From: Amoebophrya sp. A120
Lineage: Eukaryota; Sar; Dinophyceae; Syndiniales; Amoebophryaceae
Assembly: GCA_905178155.1 (NCBI GenBank)
Contig: CAJINV010000001.1
Location: forward strand, 2,222,089 to 2,286,088
Length of the DNA: 64,000 nucleotides
Direction of reading: 5' to 3'
The notes under the pieces were generated by a model. The model was not told the origin of the DNA. It ran no database searches and saw only the letters and a program-made list of their open reading frames with translations. Positions within the stretch are counted from its first letter, which is position 1; each line of letters opens with the position of its first letter. Shown here one piece after another: positions 11,159 to 21,500 of the stretch. Made by a program: the position numbers and the translations under genes.

Positions 11159-11735
11159 TACAGTTTAGGCAAGATGACGGCCCCACTTCCCAGGGCCTAC
11201 CTGTGCACTTTTTTGAGCACTTTTCTGCGCTAAAGTTTGCTTATCACGGTCGAAAATGGGCGCCCGGTGAATTTTGGGGTGAATTTTGAAAAAGCCGTGG
11301 GTGAATTTTGGCCCAAGGTGCCTATTCAAAATTCGCTAACGCACGAGAAACTCCGGGTTTTGGTGCTTCAAAAAAGTTTCGCCAAAACAAAAAGCCCCAA
11401 AATTCACCAAGAAGATTCCTGACCTGGGAGTCACGTCAAAGAAGACTAGAGGACCCGACCAAGATGAGGCAGGAACACAGCTGGGACGAAGTTACAGAGC
11501 AAAGCAGGCGATGCTAGCATCCATTGCAACGCGTCTCCAGATGTTCAGGCCGAGACAGCAACGACCCGTGACGCGACTTCTCTATTTTGAGATATTGAGC
11601 TACTGCCCCTGCCCCCCTTTCCAGGCATGGCCCTCCCTATCGATCCGCCACCATCGAGTCTGTGGACCAACATGGAGTATTGTGTTGTAATACCGGCGCC
11701 ACAAGCCACCTGTGTTGCTTCTGCAGCCCACCAGC

Positions 11736-11822
11736 AGATGCCCCCCAACCCATGGACGAGATATGATACGACCACATTGACCGACAACGATGTGCAGTGT
11801 CCCCTAGTTCTACGAATTGTTA
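11736..11822. repeat. dispersed repeat, copy 4 (extended form)
   Basis: Shares the AGCAGATGCCCCCCAA lead-in with copy 1 and the 35-bp downstream extension with copy 3, so it represents the fullest version of the unit (about 87 bp). Confidence 0.8.
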
Positions 11823-12077
11823 CCGACCTTGACCTTGATTTTTGGAAGCACTTATTGGTATTTTCTTGAACAAAAGAATGCAGCAAAACGAAGAAAAGGC
11901 ACATAAACATATGCGGCTCCTCATGATTTTATTCGCTACGGTCAAACCGCGAGTTGTTGTACCACCAGCATTTACATCTAGGTTTCTATACTGATTGAAT
12001 GATTTACTTTTTCCACCTTTCGTGTCTGTTTCTTTTTTTTATCTACCACTTGACCCAGCAAGGATTTGACAGTCACA

Positions 12078-15000
12078 TCAGCCGAACGTCCCTCCACCGC
12101 CGAAGCCGCCAAATCCACCACCACCAAAACCGCCGAAACCACCTCCTTTGCCGCCCTTGCCTCTTCTGCCGAAAGGATCTCCGAAGGGGTCTAACGGATC
12201 TAGTCTCGGACCTTTAAGTCCCTTCCCCTTGCCACCCCCGCGGCCGTTGCCACCCATCGGATCTAAATCGTCTCCTCCGAACAGTGGGTTATTCAAATCG
12301 GGGTCTCCGATCCCGGGGTTATAGGGGTTTGGGCGTGGATCGATGCGTAGCGGATTATTTCCCGGTCCTCGTGGGGGTACAACGCCAAACAAATCTCTCT
12401 CCGCGTCCGGATTTCTCGGGTACGGGACATTTGGTGGAGGTCTTGGGTCGGCCAGGGGGTTTCGCCCGTACGGGTCGTCACCGGCGAGCGGATCCGGGAC
12501 CCCGAACAAATCGCGCTCGGCATCCGGGTCTCGAAAAGCCGGTGCAGGGTTGAAGGCGCCTAGTGGTATATGAAAATTTAAATTTTTGGGATGAACATTT
12601 AAACTTGACGATCGAACAAGACATTGCTTCATCACGTTTACGTTGGTTCACCGGGTCCGGGGCCCCGCTCTAAAAATACTTACATGCACTTCTCGAAGAG
12701 CCCCATCAAAAGCGAAGAAAAAAAGCACTATACCTCCCCGCGCCGGTCCTGGATCAAAGGGATTCACCGGGTCGTACCATATCCCGGGAGGTACGATCGG
12801 TCCTTGACCCTTCCCACCTCCCTTCCCTGGCCACCAGCCCCCTCTCGGCGGCGGCGGCCATTGCACCCGATTTCTCTCCATTTCCTCGAAATGGCTTCGC
12901 GTCCGCTCCACCAACTTCCGCTCCGTCTCCGCCCGGCCCGCGAGCGTCTTCGCGGCGCGTTCGCACGCGCTTTTCCACTCCTTGGGGGGGACGTCCTGGT
13001 CGGAGGAGCAGAACGAAGAACTCGCGGGATCCGACAGTCGCGCCTGGGTGCGCAGCTCGTTGACGGCGGTTTCGGACAGGTTCGCGGCGTAGAGGGCGTA
13101 CTTGCAGGTTTCGGGGCCGGACAAGTACCGGTCGAATTGATCGAACACGTTTCGTATGAACTGCAAAAGTATCGCACTCGTATAAATGCATGACAAATTC
13201 CCTCAGCATGAGAAATAAAATTTGTGATGCGAATTCACTTTGAGCAAAAAATTTGTAATGCATGACTGCAATACGAGTACGATACTTTTGCACAGGATAT
13301 TTCGCCAGACAAAATTCTGCATGTGCAGGGCCACGCTGCACTGGGTGTACACCAGTTTGCTGGCCTTCTCGACCCGCTATCCTGTGTAAAAACGTCCCCA
13401 CCCCAGAGTTGTCACGCAGATTTACCATGACAGGAACATTTGTGATGCGCAACCCCATGACAGGCATTTTCAATCGTGTTTGGGAACTTGTGATGCTGTA
13501 AACAGGATGAGAAGGTCGATTTGTGATGCGGCTTTCCTTGCTAACTTGCACTACCTTACGGACTGAAACTTGTCATGCGTGACTCCTCAAACTCCTAGGT
13601 TTGTGTTGCAAAATCCCCATCCTGACTCTGGTGTGGGTACGTTTTTACTCAGGATACCCGCCCAAGGGACTTCACGTCAAGGAAAGCCAGCACGGTGTCC
13701 ACAATCTCTGCCGGTAAGTTCTCAAATTTCGGCACGACGAGCCCGTAAAAATACGGGTAGATCACACTGTCGTGGACCTGTAGTGTGATGTATGAATGTT
13801 AAACTAAAAAAACTGTATTGTCAATGAAACTGCTCGGTATTGCTTTGTAGTTGTCATTGTTGACTACACGCACGGGCACTGAGCAAAAACCCGAAATGTT
13901 CACATGATGCCCGAGGTGGTTTTACGACGATGAGAACCAAGATGAAACAAGCCGGAGGTAGTATTCTTTTTCTACATTTTCTTTGTACCAGCTTCTTCAC
14001 GGTTTCAACGCTGTTGTTGCAGCTTTGGGTTCTGTTGTTGCCGACTTGGCTTTGCCCCGCAGCTACGTCCACCTTTAGTAACTGCTGGCCCTGGCAGAAG
14101 ACCAATGCCGTGTTCCCCGAAGTCAAAAACATCAGTTCGAAGGTGCCCCGCCGCGCCTCGTACTTTATGCGCGTCAGCGACTCCGACGTCTCCAGGGTTT
14201 CTGGCGGCGCGCGCATCAACCCGGTCTGCAGGCTCGCGCGGTGCATATCAAATGCAAAAATGTCTGGGCCTGGAAGAATGCAAGTTTATCATGCTTGTCT
14301 GGCATGACTCGAGAATCTGCGTTGCATAGCCACGAAAAGGCCCTCTTACCTGTCATGCAAAAACGCAGTTTGCCAGCATGCGGAATAGATACGAAAGACA
14401 TGGCAGCCAAAAAATTTGTCATGGTGCGTAGCTGCGCATTGCAGTGCGTTTATCATTCACTTTTAGCATTACAAGTCTCCAGACCCAGACAAATTAATTT
14501 GCAATCCATAGTGCACCAGATCGAACACTTCGCGTGGCGTGGTCACTGGCGGCGGCTTATCCAAGTAGATAAAGTCCCCACCCCATATTCAAAAGACGAT
14601 TTGTGTTGCTGGATTCCTGTACACAAATGAACTTTGTATTGCAGCAAGAGCTTGTCGGCATTTTCTAAGCCCATTTATTGGGTACGCATCCGGCTAGCAG
14701 CTGAGCATGAGCAACAAGTCTGACGTAGGCGGAAACGCATGACAGACTCGCTGTACAATGCGCCACACGCGTGCCGTTTGCCTTGCACCCAAGACAAGCC
14801 TGATTTGTGGTCACAAATCAGCATCACAAATTTCCTTTTCGATATGGGGAGGGGGGATTTTTCCATACGATACGGCTGTTCTTCCGCGGGCCTGAAAGAT
14901 GAGGACGCTGAGGTCTGTGGTCCTCTTCCCCCTCCGCGTGAAGATGGCACGAAAGAGGCACTGCTGGAAGAAGAAGACGTGGCTGCGCTTCCTCTGGTGG

Positions 15001-15610
15001 CATTATCTCCAACTACAACTTGATCCTGCTGTGTGATTATGTGCTGTGCGACTTTTCTGTCGCCGGCGTCCACCTCCATCGGAACTACTACTCCTTCGGG
15101 CTGTTCGTGCGCAGCGGGGGCGGGTGGTCCTGGTCTCCTGGTACCGCCACCCACCAATAATTCACTTGGCGGCTCAATTTTCATTCTCTTCGGGGAAGAC
15201 TCAATTTTCACCGGACTGCTCTCGCTGGTTGATGTGGCTTGCGGTCGGTTATTCGTTGTCGCGGTGGCCGAGTTGATGGCCGAAGTTGTACTAGATGCGG
15301 CGACTCCCCTGGTGGTTGTACCTTGCACGGCAGCAGTCTGAACTACCGCGCCACCTCCTACAGCAGCCCAGGCCACGGGCTCGGTGCTGCCTGTGAGTCC
15401 GTACGCTTCGCGGAGGGAGTTCCATGTCAGGGTCAGCAATCTGATCTTTTCCACCGTCGCAGGACCGTAAATGGGCATGGGCTGCAGCGCCTTGTCACGC
15501 AGCGCGAGTACTCTCGGTCTCGCGTCCGCAATGGTTTTCTGCGCACCGTCAGCAGCAGCGGCGAGGTCGCCGCTCAACAGGGCAGTGAGCTTCTTTAGCT
15601 CCGTCGCCAT
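12078..15610 (-). CDS. FBXO7/PI31-like F-box protein, seven exons
   Basis: Exons 15610-14873, 14552-14511, 14240-14073, 13777-13657, 13372-13300, 13149-12734 and 12559-12078 sum to exactly 680 codons (679 aa). The N terminus is a helical segment followed by Ser/Ala/Pro-rich low complexity. Then comes a PI31/FBXO7-like FP segment containing TSGNTALVFCQGQQLL. A clear F-box reads LPAEIVDTVLAFLDVKSLGR and continues to FVWRN across two element junctions. The C terminus is Pro/Gly/Asp-rich with repeated DPDAERDLFGV and a PI31-like GGDDLDPMGG before a Gly-rich tail. This order (FP, F-box, proline-rich) is that of FBXO7, an SCF substrate adaptor that also binds the proteasome. The usual N-terminal ubiquitin-like domain is not evident. 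Four of its six introns are elements (G, A5, C1, B3). Confidence 0.72.
12560..12733 (-). other. spliceosomal intron (GT-AG)
   Basis: Donor GTATAGTG after GGGGAG; acceptor CCACTAG. Joining gives DPGPARGGAFNPAP in frame. A stronger-looking GTAAGTATTT 56 nt downstream is inside the intron and would break the frame. Confidence 0.65.
13155..13299. mobile_element. introner B3 (family B)
   Basis: 145 bp with TIR GCAAAAGTATCGCACTCGTA and complement. Duplication TTTCG (13150-13154 and 13300-13304). Excision completes the F-box end as FVWRNVFDQF. Same orientation as B5 and opposite to B4. Confidence 0.93.
13378..13656. mobile_element. introner C1 (family C)
   Basis: 279 bp with TIR core AAACGTCCCCACCCCAGAGT and a diverged complement. 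Duplication CCCGC (13373-13377 and 13657-13661). Excision joins the two halves of the F-box: KSLGRVEKASK. Confidence 0.93.
13778..14072 (-). other. spliceosomal intron (GT-AG)
   Basis: Donor GTGGACGTAG after TTACTAAAG; acceptor CACTACAG. It joins the FP-like segment to the exon that leads into the F-box, keeping the frame. Confidence 0.6.
14246..14510. mobile_element. introner A5 (family A)
   Basis: Left TIR intact apart from one change (GGGCCTGG); right arm partly altered (CAGACAAATTAATTTGC). Duplication GTGCA (14241-14245 and 14511-14515). Excision gives FDLVHRASLQ. Confidence 0.9.
14558..14872. mobile_element. introner G (single-copy family G)
   Basis: 315 bp. Ends pair imperfectly around GTCCCCACCCCATAT and ATATGGGGAGGGGGG. 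Duplication CGGCT (14553-14557 and 14873-14877). Excision gives AEEQPPPVTTP in frame. The inner part has the same TTTGT-ATGC modules as the other families. Confidence 0.85.
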
Positions 15611-16419
15611 TGTGTTGACGATGTCTCACCTCGAAATAGTAGGAATCGCGCAAAAATAAATATGTAATAGATGTATGTGATCTTCACATGGTAAAAAAGA
15701 GGACTTAGAACGTTTTGCGAGCGAGAGGACGAAAGGGGTACTAGTACAGCACGATCTTATGCTTCTTACGATGGGTAGACGTGAGATTCTTGCGACATCG
15801 ACATCGCCGTAAAACTGGGGGGCGGGGAGCTTTTTGTGTCTTGAACCTGAACGATTAGAAACTGCAACTTTGCTCGACTCGCCGGCTACAGGTGCCAAGA
15901 TAAGTAGCAGTTAGTTGTTGAAAAAATCGTTTGCGTTTCATCAGCCCACCTCCTAACCTAACATGCGAGGCAGTCCGGATCTCTTTCATGTTTGCCCCAA
16001 GAGAGATCGCGATCCTGTTTGATGTTCTCCATTGTACTTATCCTCGTCCCTCGTATGAGAGCACAATAATAATAGAAATACCAATCACTGTGAAACCAGA
16101 CATACATCTGCAGTCATGGCGAAAACCAGACCGAATTATACAACTCATAGATGATGGTCATGATCACGTTGCAGAATCTTACAAGGAGAATCTTCACTGA
16201 AGATTGATGGAGAGGGAGAACACACCAAGTACAACTGCGAGTCATTCACTACATGTACATGTTGTACATTGATATTACACGGGGGTCGCTTGTTGAGGGC
16301 CCATCATCAAATCGCTTCAGTTGTCGCTTCAGTTTTACAACTTTTGAAAAACCCCAATGCGTGATCTGGGTCCCCATCAAATTATGTCGTTTTTGGAAGA
16401 AGAAGTGTGTCACTTTCCA
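15611..16419. other. intergenic region, about 800 bp
   Basis: AT-rich spacer upstream of the F-box gene and downstream of the SNARE gene. No ORF with a real ATG and coding-like composition, and no repeat family recognised. Confidence 0.5.
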
Positions 16420-17658
16420 TCACCAATTGATGATTTTGGTCGCGAAAATGAAGCTGACCATGAGGAAAAAAACCACGACGCTGACCGCGAACAGGAACAC
16501 CTGCGTGAAGAAGCCCATCTTGCTGCTCCACAGCATGTCCCGCGCCGTTTGGTTCTTGGCCTGCAGGCTGTCCGTCCGCTTGTCAAAATCTTCGTTGATT
16601 TTGTCCAGCAACTGGTTGTCTTCCTGCAGCCTCCCGCCAATACCGTGCGCAATCCCCACCATCTGCTCCACGGAATTCGCTACCGTTGCCAGCATCTCCT
16701 CCCGCTCGGCCTCGTCCAATTTTTTCTCGTCATCTACTCGATAGGACGAGGCGTTCGGCGTCGACGGGGCAGTGCTGAGCGCATCATGTACTACACCACT
16801 GCCTTTCATTGCCGTTGTTTTCATATTCGAGCCGGAGGTCGCAGAAGTTGCAAGAAGCCTCTGCTTTCGATATTCTTGGAGCGACAGACTGCTACTCACC
16901 ACTTCTGCAACCACAGCAGGGGGTGAAGCTGAAGAAGAAGATCTATTCCCGGTTGTCGTGGCTGCTATTCCTATTATGTCTACTCCATCACTTGTTATTT
17001 CAGTCCCCGGCTTTTCTGTCGCAAAGCTCTGCAAGGTGTCAAAGTCGCTTTCTACGCCACTGCTTCGAGCAGGTGCACTGGCAAACTCATCGCTTGCAAT
17101 AATTATATCCGCTTCATCCGCATCATCAACATCATCTGTCAACAAACCAGTCTTGCTATTCCTGCGGGAGGACGACGACGCCCCGCTTGTTATCAGCCCG
17201 ACTTGCTGCAGCTGCTCTTGATGTTGCGATCGAGTTTTCAAGTGCTGCAGCCGCTGCGCTTCCCAGCGGGAAATCCGCTCCTCCACCTGCTTGCGCTGGG
17301 GCCCAAGGGGCATATCCTGTGCAAAAGTATCGCACTCGTATTGCAATCATGCATTACAAATCTTCTTTCTAAGGTAAATCTGCATTACAAATTTTATTTC
17401 TCACGCTGAGGAAATTTGTGATGCATGTATACGAGTACGATACTTTTGCAATGCATAGGGCAAACAAGGCAACAATTCCTGCACGAAGGACTGCACATAA
17501 ACGTCCACCGTAATCTCGTCGCCCGCAGTTTCTGGAAACTGCTCCAGGTAGCGCAGGAAGCCGGTAAAATCTTCCACCGTGTCCCTCTGCGCCCGCAGCG
17601 GGTCGCTGAAGCTGCCGTTTGGCAGGTGCTGCTGATACGCCGGAGCGACGGATGCCAT
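16420..17658 (-). CDS. USE1-like Qc-SNARE, tail-anchored
   Basis: Two exons (17658-17458 and 17307-16420) separated by element B4 sum to 363 codons (362 aa); the ATG is at 17658. The N terminus carries a short helical domain (VEDFTGFLRYLEQFPETAGD) and then VEERISRWEAQRLQHL. A long Ser/Thr/Ala/Asp-rich linker follows. Near the C terminus a heptad-rich SNARE-like helix (EEMLATVANSVEQMVGIAHG onward) runs straight into a hydrophobic anchor (FLFAVSVVVFFLMVSFIFA) that leaves only about six lumenal residues. This layout fits USE1, the Qc-SNARE of Golgi-to-ER retrograde transport. Sec20 or another tail-anchored SNARE cannot be excluded, and the zero-layer residue was not assigned. Confidence 0.6.
17313..17457. 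mobile_element. introner B4 (family B)
   Basis: 145 bp, same length as B3 but with the internal sequence in reverse orientation. Duplication GGGCA (17308-17312 and 17458-17462). Excision gives LLPCLPLGPQR. Confidence 0.93.
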
Positions 17659-18548
17659 GATTTTTCTGCTCGCGTGTGTCCTCTCTATTTGATCATGCGA
17701 GAAATGAACCCTGTGCGTGGTCCCGTATACTTACTTAGGCTGAAGCTCCTGATGGACTTAGATTTCGCGAAAATTCTCTAAACCGCCATACCTGAGGGAC
17801 GAGTGCCATCCATTCAAAAACTCAGCCCTTATAATTTTTGATTACCGACGAACAGACTTACAAAAAACGCTGGCTTGCCGGAAAGTAGGCGACTAAAACA
17901 CTTGTCGGCGTCACTGATGTTCAAAGTGTACATGGTTCACTTTCACTTTTGCTTTTCCAATTCCATCTCCATGCATACAGATTTATAGTTCGGAGCAAAT
18001 TTTTTCTCCTTGTTTTCATTTTCACATTCACACGATAAAACGATATAGGATACAACCAAGATAAGTGGCTCTTGTCCTCATGCTCCCAATATACAAGAGC
18101 TCTTCATCGAAATATGAAAATGAATAGCATTAGCCTATAGCAATATGTGTATGTGATCGACCACGATCTAATATATAAAGTGTTAAGACTGTATCTGTAC
18201 TGCACACTCGGATTTTTCATCCGAGAGTATGCGAAAAATAGATCTTCATCATTTACTGACGATATCGATATTACCGATCATTAAAATCATTGCAATCTCG
18301 TGACTGAATCAAACGCTTCCTTTCAGTTTCAATGTTAAAGAAAGAATGTATGGACTGGTACATTCAGGCTATTTCAGGAGATGAATCTGGACCTTTTCTC
18401 CCGACTGCATGGCCAGCACGCAGTCGTCTGTAGTAGTATTTGTAGCCTGCTCTACTACTTTTTACATTCTGAAGTAAAGTTGTATAATCCTCGCCGCCAC
18501 AGGTACTTACTTCTACATCTACTTCCTGATCCTGTCAATAATATGATC
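17659..18548. other. intergenic region, about 900 bp
   Basis: Very AT-rich in 17.8-18.4 kb. A GTAAGTATAC-like donor on the minus strand near 17734 suggests a short 5'-untranslated intron of the SNARE gene, and another near 18509 lies just past the ion-channel stop. Nothing else is recognised. Confidence 0.45.
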
Positions 18549-21500
18549 CTATAAAGAGCCACGCGACAGTGCCACGGAATTTTCCGACCGTAACGCACAC
18601 CAGAGGCGATCGAGTGTGTCCTGCGAGTTCTCGCCCTCTTCCAAAGCGTCCAAAATTCCCACAATTGTTTTTTGCCGTTCGCGGTCGTAATCCGCACGGC
18701 TGTCCACGCTGGCGTGCAGCATAGACGCTGTGGTTTCCCGCAGCTTATCCACTCGTCCGACCTCGGTGCTTCTGCCATGATCCCAAGCGGAGGTTGTTGT
18801 AAAGCGATTGTCTGTTCCCGTGTTGAAGCGTGCTGCAAAATGAGGATCTCCTGTCATCTGATCCCCGGGCACCATCGGGTTGAAGAACGTGACACCGCGC
18901 TTACTCCTACCCGCACCACCAGCAGCCCCGCCGTCACGAAACAAGTTGTGGTGGCCGCTGCCGCTCCGCGCCGCCGACGTCAGGCTACTACTCGCGCCGA
19001 CACGCACCGATGTGCGCCTGCTGGTGCCGCAGTGTTGACCACCTGCCTCAGTCGTAGCACGTCCTCCGCCAGGATTAGCCACTAAGGTGCGCCGCACCTG
19101 GAAATTCAACCCAGTAGATCCGGCGGATTTATTAGTACTTGCAACTACGGCCGTCGAGCGGCTTTGTGCCATGGTCAAGGGCGCGATATCATCGCGCAAC
19201 TCGTCCGAGTCGTCACTAGTACCCTCCTGCAGCTCCAGCGAGCGCTTGTTCCCGCTGATCCTCTTCGTGGTTCGGGATAAAACCACCAGCGCTTGCCGCG
19301 GCGCGGTGAAGAAAGGAAGTAGTGCTACTTTCGCAAGCTGTTTTTGAAACCAACTGGCAGGATCGGCGAAAAAGAACGATTTGTCGCGCCTTTGCTGCAA
19401 GTCACTGCTCAGGGTTTTCATCCACGCAGGAGTGCGCGAAGAGTCTCCATGCGACGACGCGCGGTGCGACACGGCTGCGTCCTCCGCAGCCTTCATGTGC
19501 GTATGAATTGCAAAAGTGTCTGGGTCTGGAAGGTGGCAACTTGTCATGGTAAATCTGAAGAATGCAAAAATCTGTATTGCATGAGTGCCAAAAGCTGTCC
19601 ACTTTTGACCAAGATGGACAGGAGTTTCTCATGCAGGTGGATGGGCATTGCAGAGACTTCGCAGAGTCTGTCGTGCTAAGTCCCGCATTCCAGACCACTC
19701 AGGGCTCATGGAAAATCTGCATGACAAGTTTACACTTTTCCAGACCCAGACATTTTTGCACTTGATAGTGCGCCGCCAGGTCCGATTCCAAGCTCGTGAT
19801 GTTTACGTTTTCAAACTCCCCCTCGTCCTCCTCCAGGTCGTCGGCAAAACTGCGGTCCTCGACCACGTGGCAGTTTTTCGCCCGGTCGCGCTGCCGGTAC
19901 ACCCAGCCGCAGAAGATCAGGATGAAGAGCACGTACACGCCGAACAGGAACCGGATCAACCAGTCGCGCAGGATCAAAAAGTCGCCTTGTGGGCCCTGGA
20001 CCCCGAACAGCGCGTGCAGGCCTCCCTGCAGAAAGTTCACGAGCAGCGTGGCCAGAATGAAAATGTCCAGGTAGGTGAGGTACCCGATGTTGCCAACACT
20101 CTCGCCGGCGCTCGACTTGAAGGACGCGCATCCTGAGTAAAAACGTCCCCACCCCAGAGTCAAGAAGGGGACTTTGCAACACAAACATAGAAGTTTTGGG
20201 ATTCACGCATCACAAATTTCAGTCCTCAGTGTAGTGCAGGTTAGCAGGGAAAAACGCATCACAGATCCATGTCCATCTGCTCTTCCTGGTTGATGCAGCA
20301 TTACAAATGCCAAAACACGACTAGAAACGCCTCTCATGAAGAGGCGCATTACAAATGCTCCTGTCATTGCGAATCTGCATGGCAACTCTGGGGTGGGGAC
20401 GTTTTTACAAATGATAACACGTTGGTCAGAATCACCATCACCACCACTGCGAGCCCGTCCCGCGGGTTGTCGATCGCGCCCAGCCGCTCCTCCACCCAGG
20501 CGAAGCTGAAAAAGCCGAACAGGTATGGATTGCAAAAATGTCTGGGTCTGGAAGATTTCAACTTGTCATGCTGTCTTTGGATTCTACAATAAATCTGTAT
20601 TGCATGAACGGCAAGAGAGGTCCAGTTTTTGTCATGGCCAGAGGGCATTTCTGATGCGGTATAGGCATCAGGAAGCTCTCATAAGATCTGTGATGCTAGG
20701 GCATGCATTACATGCATCATGGATCATACAAAATATGGGACGCTGGTCGTATCAGATTGCGTAAGTTGTAAAATCAGATTACGAAATGCAATCAGGTTAC
20801 TGAAATCAGATTACGAGACGCAATCAGGTTCTACCTAAGCGAACGCCAGGCGGCCCCAGCGGCCCGCCGGAATCAGTGGCGCGCCCAGCCGACCAAGGGG
20901 CTGGCCGACGGGATCAACGAGAACCACGACGGGGCAAGAACACAGCCAGACGAGCGGGCAAGCCGCGGGGGCGCATTGACTGGCGCAGCAACGAGAAGAG
21001 GGAGGCGTCGGCCAGGGCAGCCGCCGCCGGCCGGCCGGCCGGCGGCGGCTGCCCTGGCCGACGACCAGAAACCCCAAACCCTAGACCCCCAACCCTAACC
21101 CAGACTCCTGATTTCACTGATATTCTGAATTCAGTAACTTGATTGCACAACTAACCTGATTGTAATAATAAATCTGGGTCATGGTGCGTTCCACGTACCC
21201 AAATTCCACGTACCCAAATCTGCGCACCCAAATGGGTACTGTTTTTGGGCACCCGTGGGTGCCCAAATCCCGGCGGTACGAGGTGGCGTTGCGCGTTCCA
21301 GACGAATTGTTCAGAACTTTTATCTTGCGATTTTTGTTTTGTTTTTTCAGGATCGCAATAAAAATAAAATTTCAAAACTTCGCGGCCCAATCCGCGAAAT
21401 GTTAAAATTTAATTTTTATTGTCAAGAAAAAACACTTCTCTCGTAGCGCAAACTTTGCAGAAGAGTTGAATTCTATTGCAATAAAAATAAAATTTAGAAA

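Larger units (their letters stand above)
9995..12077. other. gene-poor repeat zone
   Basis: About 2 kb with no well-supported gene. It holds three copies of the dispersed 40-bp repeat, a cluster of GGTGAATTTTGG repeats (near 11266 and 11303) with a complementary copy (near 11396), and one weak candidate small secreted ORF. Junctions among repeat copies suggest successive duplications. Confidence 0.5.

Noticed and set aside
8697-11822. LTR retrotransposon bounded by the dispersed 40-bp repeats
   Set aside because: Copies are short, unequal in spacing, and no reverse transcriptase, integrase or Gag-like frame lies between them.
12672-12682. GTAAGTATTT donor on minus as the real exon end in the F-box gene
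   Set aside because: Using it breaks the reading frame, whereas the upstream GTATAG donor joins GPARGGAFNP in frame.
15626-15898. 90-codon minus frame upstream of the F-box gene
   Set aside because: No ATG at its start; probably 5'-untranslated sequence.
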